Assembly (NCBI GenBank): GCA_964542055.1
Contig: CAZITB010000037.1
Coordinates: forward strand, 1-21,635
DNA length: 21,635 bases
Direction: 5' to 3'
Source: CAZITB01 sp964542055
GTDB taxonomy: Bacteria > Planctomycetota > Phycisphaerae > Sedimentisphaerales > CAMDDF01
Part shown: piece by piece, positions 19,630 to 21,635 of the stretch
Layout of the letters: every line of letters begins with the position of its first letter
Numbering within the stretch: position 1 is the first letter of the stretch
The notes under the pieces: generated by a model
Database searches by the model: none
Seen by the model: only the letters and a program-made list of their open reading frames with translations
Told to the model about the DNA's origin: nothing
Made by a program: the position numbers and the translations under genes

Positions 19630-21624
19630 TTAGTGATCTGTAGTTTTATGCGACTCAAAACTACAGGTAAAATCATCTCTAAGGACCAGTTGAACCCTGG
19701 GGAAGATCAGTAAATTAGAGGCAGCCAGGTCTTTTTCTATTTTTGCATATGCATTTTTGTTAGTGGCTACTATGACAATTTTGTCGAATTTAGCCAGGAG
19801 ATCCTGCCGGATGTTTCTGAGATAATTACTCTTTCCGGTCTCAATCTCAAGGGCAATTTTATGGTTATCTTTCCGGGCAACAATGTCAACCTGGCCCGAT
19901 ATTCGCGGCACTTCGAAGCTAACTTCATAACCCTGTTCGTGAAATCTTTCGGCGTAAAACCTTTTCCAGTATTCATGAACAATAGATCCGTGTTGAGGTT
20001 CAGTGTGATCTATTTTCAGGGCAGATTTGCCCGGTGATGTCAATCGCAGACACATCTTTTTGGTAGGTCCGAGATCAACTGCCTGTGAATCTATCCAGCC
20101 TTGATCTATTAGTGATTCCTTTAGCCTGGTACCTTTACCTGTGCTAAAATCCAGCCTTCTATATCTGGATTTTACACCGTCCTGAGGATAGTTGACTATA
20201 TCATATAGTAGTTTGAACGAATCATCGTTCAAAGGGCTATTAAAGAGCGTTGGAACCCGCGGAACCTGCCTGAAATACCATGGTAGAGACCTCTTCCGGC
20301 CTGAACCCGCCGACTTAGAGGTTTTTACAGCGGAATACCTTGCCAGCATTGAATCTGTTACCAAACCCTTATCAATATTTATAAGCGGGAACTTGACATT
20401 TATTGGCTGCATCCATCTGTCCTGAAGTTTAACGATTCCCTGGCCTACAGGAAGAAGGCTGAAATACTTTTTTTCATCATTATCCAGAAGACATACCGCC
20501 GCCGCTTTATTGATATCTGATGGGTCCTTCTGATTCAAAAATATGCTTGTATAAGTATTACCCAGGGCCGCTGAACTCAACAGATGCGGATGCTGGTCTA
20601 TTACGACAATGCCAATTCCAAGTTCACGGCACTGCCGAAAGAGCATTTCTAAAACAGTTTCATTGGAAGTCTGGGCTCGTTTGTGCAGGACATGATGAGC
20701 CTCCTCAATGAAGATAACAAGTTTTAGTTTTTCACGCTCAGGTGAGTTTAGTCTAACATAATACAGCCACAAGCTCAATATAGGTATCAAAAATTTCTTA
20801 CTTTCAGATGCCAACCCGTCCATTTCAATTACAGTATTTTCGCCAAGCATTTTTTGGGCCAATTGTTCTTGTGATATCTGGTCATTAGATGTCAGGTCTG
20901 CAAATTCCAAAGATTCCAGTGCCCGCATCGCGGTAACCTTCCAGCCGCCGGCACGGCCACTGTCAGGGACTTTTTGCAGTTCTGTGATAATATCACCAAC
21001 TACCGGACAAAGATTGCCCTGAGCGTATATAGCAGCGATTGCTTTTCGAAGTAAACTCCGAGAGCCATCACCAAGTGTAAATGCATGGCTGATAACATCG
21101 ACAAGCTGGTTGACATATATATTGGATTCGATCCCCGGCGGAACTACAAAGGGATTAAATGGGAATTTAGATATTGCTCTGCCGGGTGTGTAGATATTTA
21201 ACTGGCTTTTGAAATTCGGTATCAAATGCCGAACCGTTCTTTTCCAGTCCATAAACACAAAAGGAATATTTTTCTCAATTAGCTGAGTTAACATGCCAAA
21301 TGTAACATTAGTTTTACCAGCACCAGATCTGCCAAGGATGGCGGTATTTTGTATCATCTCACCATATTTAAGACCCAGTGGCCATTTTTCTTTGTCATAT
21401 AAAATTGTACCAAGTTCTATTGAGCCATTTGCAACTTTTTCAGGTGGAAGCGACAGAAGTATCTTGTTATCAAAATCACCGAAAGTTTTATAGGCCAGTG
21501 AAATGATCTGTTTTTCTATCAATGATTTCAGCTCCGGCTCTGCCAGCTGCCTTGATCTCAAAAGTTTTGAGATTTTCTCGGGCATTAGCGGCCTTAGTTT
21601 GGCCGCGATCTTTTCGATATTCAT
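19630..21624 (-). CDS. HerA/FtsK-type ATPase fused to winged helix and nuclease domain
   Basis: A 664-residue predicted DNA-translocating ATPase-nuclease. Walker A is 'GRSGAGKT' (98-105), followed by 'FVFMDWKRTVRHLIP' (122-136) and 'FNPFVVPPG'. Walker B with the HerA signature is 'LVIFIEEAHHVLH' (302-314), then 'VIDQHPHLLSSAALGNTYTSIFLNQKD' (341-367). A winged helix fills about 465-530. The C-terminus is a PD-(D/E)xK-like nuclease with Asp580 and Glu593-x-Glu595 plus Lys598 ('VDIVARKDNHKIALEIETGKS'). It has the same order of parts as the split ATPase + nuclease pair at 10252-12337. No ribosome site is seen before the ATG, which lies 11 bases from the window edge, so a start further upstream is possible. 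DNA end processing, transfer or anti-invader activity are all open. Confidence 0.88.
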   Translation of the reverse strand: MNIEKIAAKLRPLMPEKISKLLRSRQLAEPELKSLIEKQIISLAYKTFGDFDNKILLSLPPEKVANGSIELGTILYDKEKWPLGLKYGEMIQNTAILGRSGAGKTNVTFGMLTQLIEKNIPFVFMDWKRTVRHLIPNFKSQLNIYTPGRAISKFPFNPFVVPPGIESNIYVNQLVDVISHAFTLGDGSRSLLRKAIAAIYAQGNLCPVVGDIITELQKVPDSGRAGGWKVTAMRALESLEFADLTSNDQISQEQLAQKMLGENTVIEMDGLASESKKFLIPILSLWLYYVRLNSPEREKLKLVIFIEEAHHVLHKRAQTSNETVLEMLFRQCRELGIGIVVIDQHPHLLSSAALGNTYTSIFLNQKDPSDINKAAAVCLLDNDEKKYFSLLPVGQGIVKLQDRWMQPINVKFPLINIDKGLVTDSMLARYSAVKTSKSAGSGRKRSLPWYFRQVPRVPTLFNSPLNDDSFKLLYDIVNYPQDGVKSRYRRLDFSTGKGTRLKESLIDQGWIDSQAVDLGPTKKMCLRLTSPGKSALKIDHTEPQHGSIVHEYWKRFYAERFHEQGYEVSFEVPRISGQVDIVARKDNHKIALEIETGKSNYLRNIRQDLLAKFDKIVIVATNKNAYAKIEKDLAASNLLIFPRVQLVLRDDFTCSFESHKTTDH

Positions 21625-21635
21625 ATTTGTATTTC

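Larger units (their letters stand above)
4542..21635. mobile_element. Integrated mobile element (one end only in the window)
   Basis: The inferred element starts at the tRNA-derived core and runs off the right edge. It contains a tyrosine recombinase next to the core, an excisionase-like HTH gene, a sigma/anti-sigma/protease cassette, a chaperone set, two HerA/FtsK-type ATPases with nuclease partners, an RHH regulator and several small hypotheticals. No relaxase, mating-channel, capsid or replication-initiation gene is visible, so the class (conjugative, mobilizable, satellite-like) is open. The right boundary is unknown, and part of the right side could be host sequence. Confidence 0.65.

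Overview
The window looks like a piece of an anaerobic Planctomycetota-type chromosome (low to moderate confidence) carrying the left part of an integrated mobile element. The clue to the phylum is the tyrosine recombinase: its N-terminal layout and its 'LRSTRETEL...VCSWIGNSPAVAMAHY' catalytic block resemble, from memory, integrases common in planctomycetes. Base composition is AT-rich throughout, with no obvious shift between host and element.

Region 1 (1-4140, + strand) is core metabolism: an iron-sulfur L-serine ammonia-lyase followed by the two-gene form of glycine decarboxylase (gcvPA, gcvPB) in one tight operon for serine/glycine breakdown. A small hypothetical gene (4150-4326) follows.

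Region 2 (4542-17265) is a long run of minus-strand genes. It begins at the 3' half of a tRNA-Arg(CCU) gene, which serves as an attachment core and at the same time encodes the last residues of the integrase on the opposite strand. Going inward come an excisionase-like HTH gene, two small membrane proteins, a VWA protein, a lidless Hsp70, a GrpE-like coiled-coil protein, another small membrane protein, a small nuclease-like protein, a HerA/FtsK-type ATPase, a Cys-rich zinc protein, a 59-residue membrane protein and a 19-codon leader-like ORF. Above these is a separate cassette: sigma-like factor, double zinc-finger anti-sigma, and a large membrane M48-type metalloprotease with a C-terminal alpha/alpha-toroid-like domain.

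Region 3 (17266-21635) holds a 780-bp regulatory stretch with a short RHH gene, two + strand hypotheticals, a DUF6788-like protein under a palindromic operator, and a second HerA-type ATPase in which a winged helix and a nuclease domain are fused to the ATPase. That fused protein has the same domain order as the split ATPase + nuclease pair of region 2. The right end of the element is not in the window.

Main inferences: the element carries its own sigma/anti-sigma/protease switch; three gapless GGAATT-type motifs lie upstream of genes in the ATPase and chaperone blocks and could be its targets; and two DNA-handling ATPase-nuclease machines (one split, one fused) sit beside a Hsp70-GrpE-VWA chaperone set. 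No relaxase, T4SS channel protein, restriction methylase or transposase is visible here, so conjugation versus defence cannot be decided from this window.
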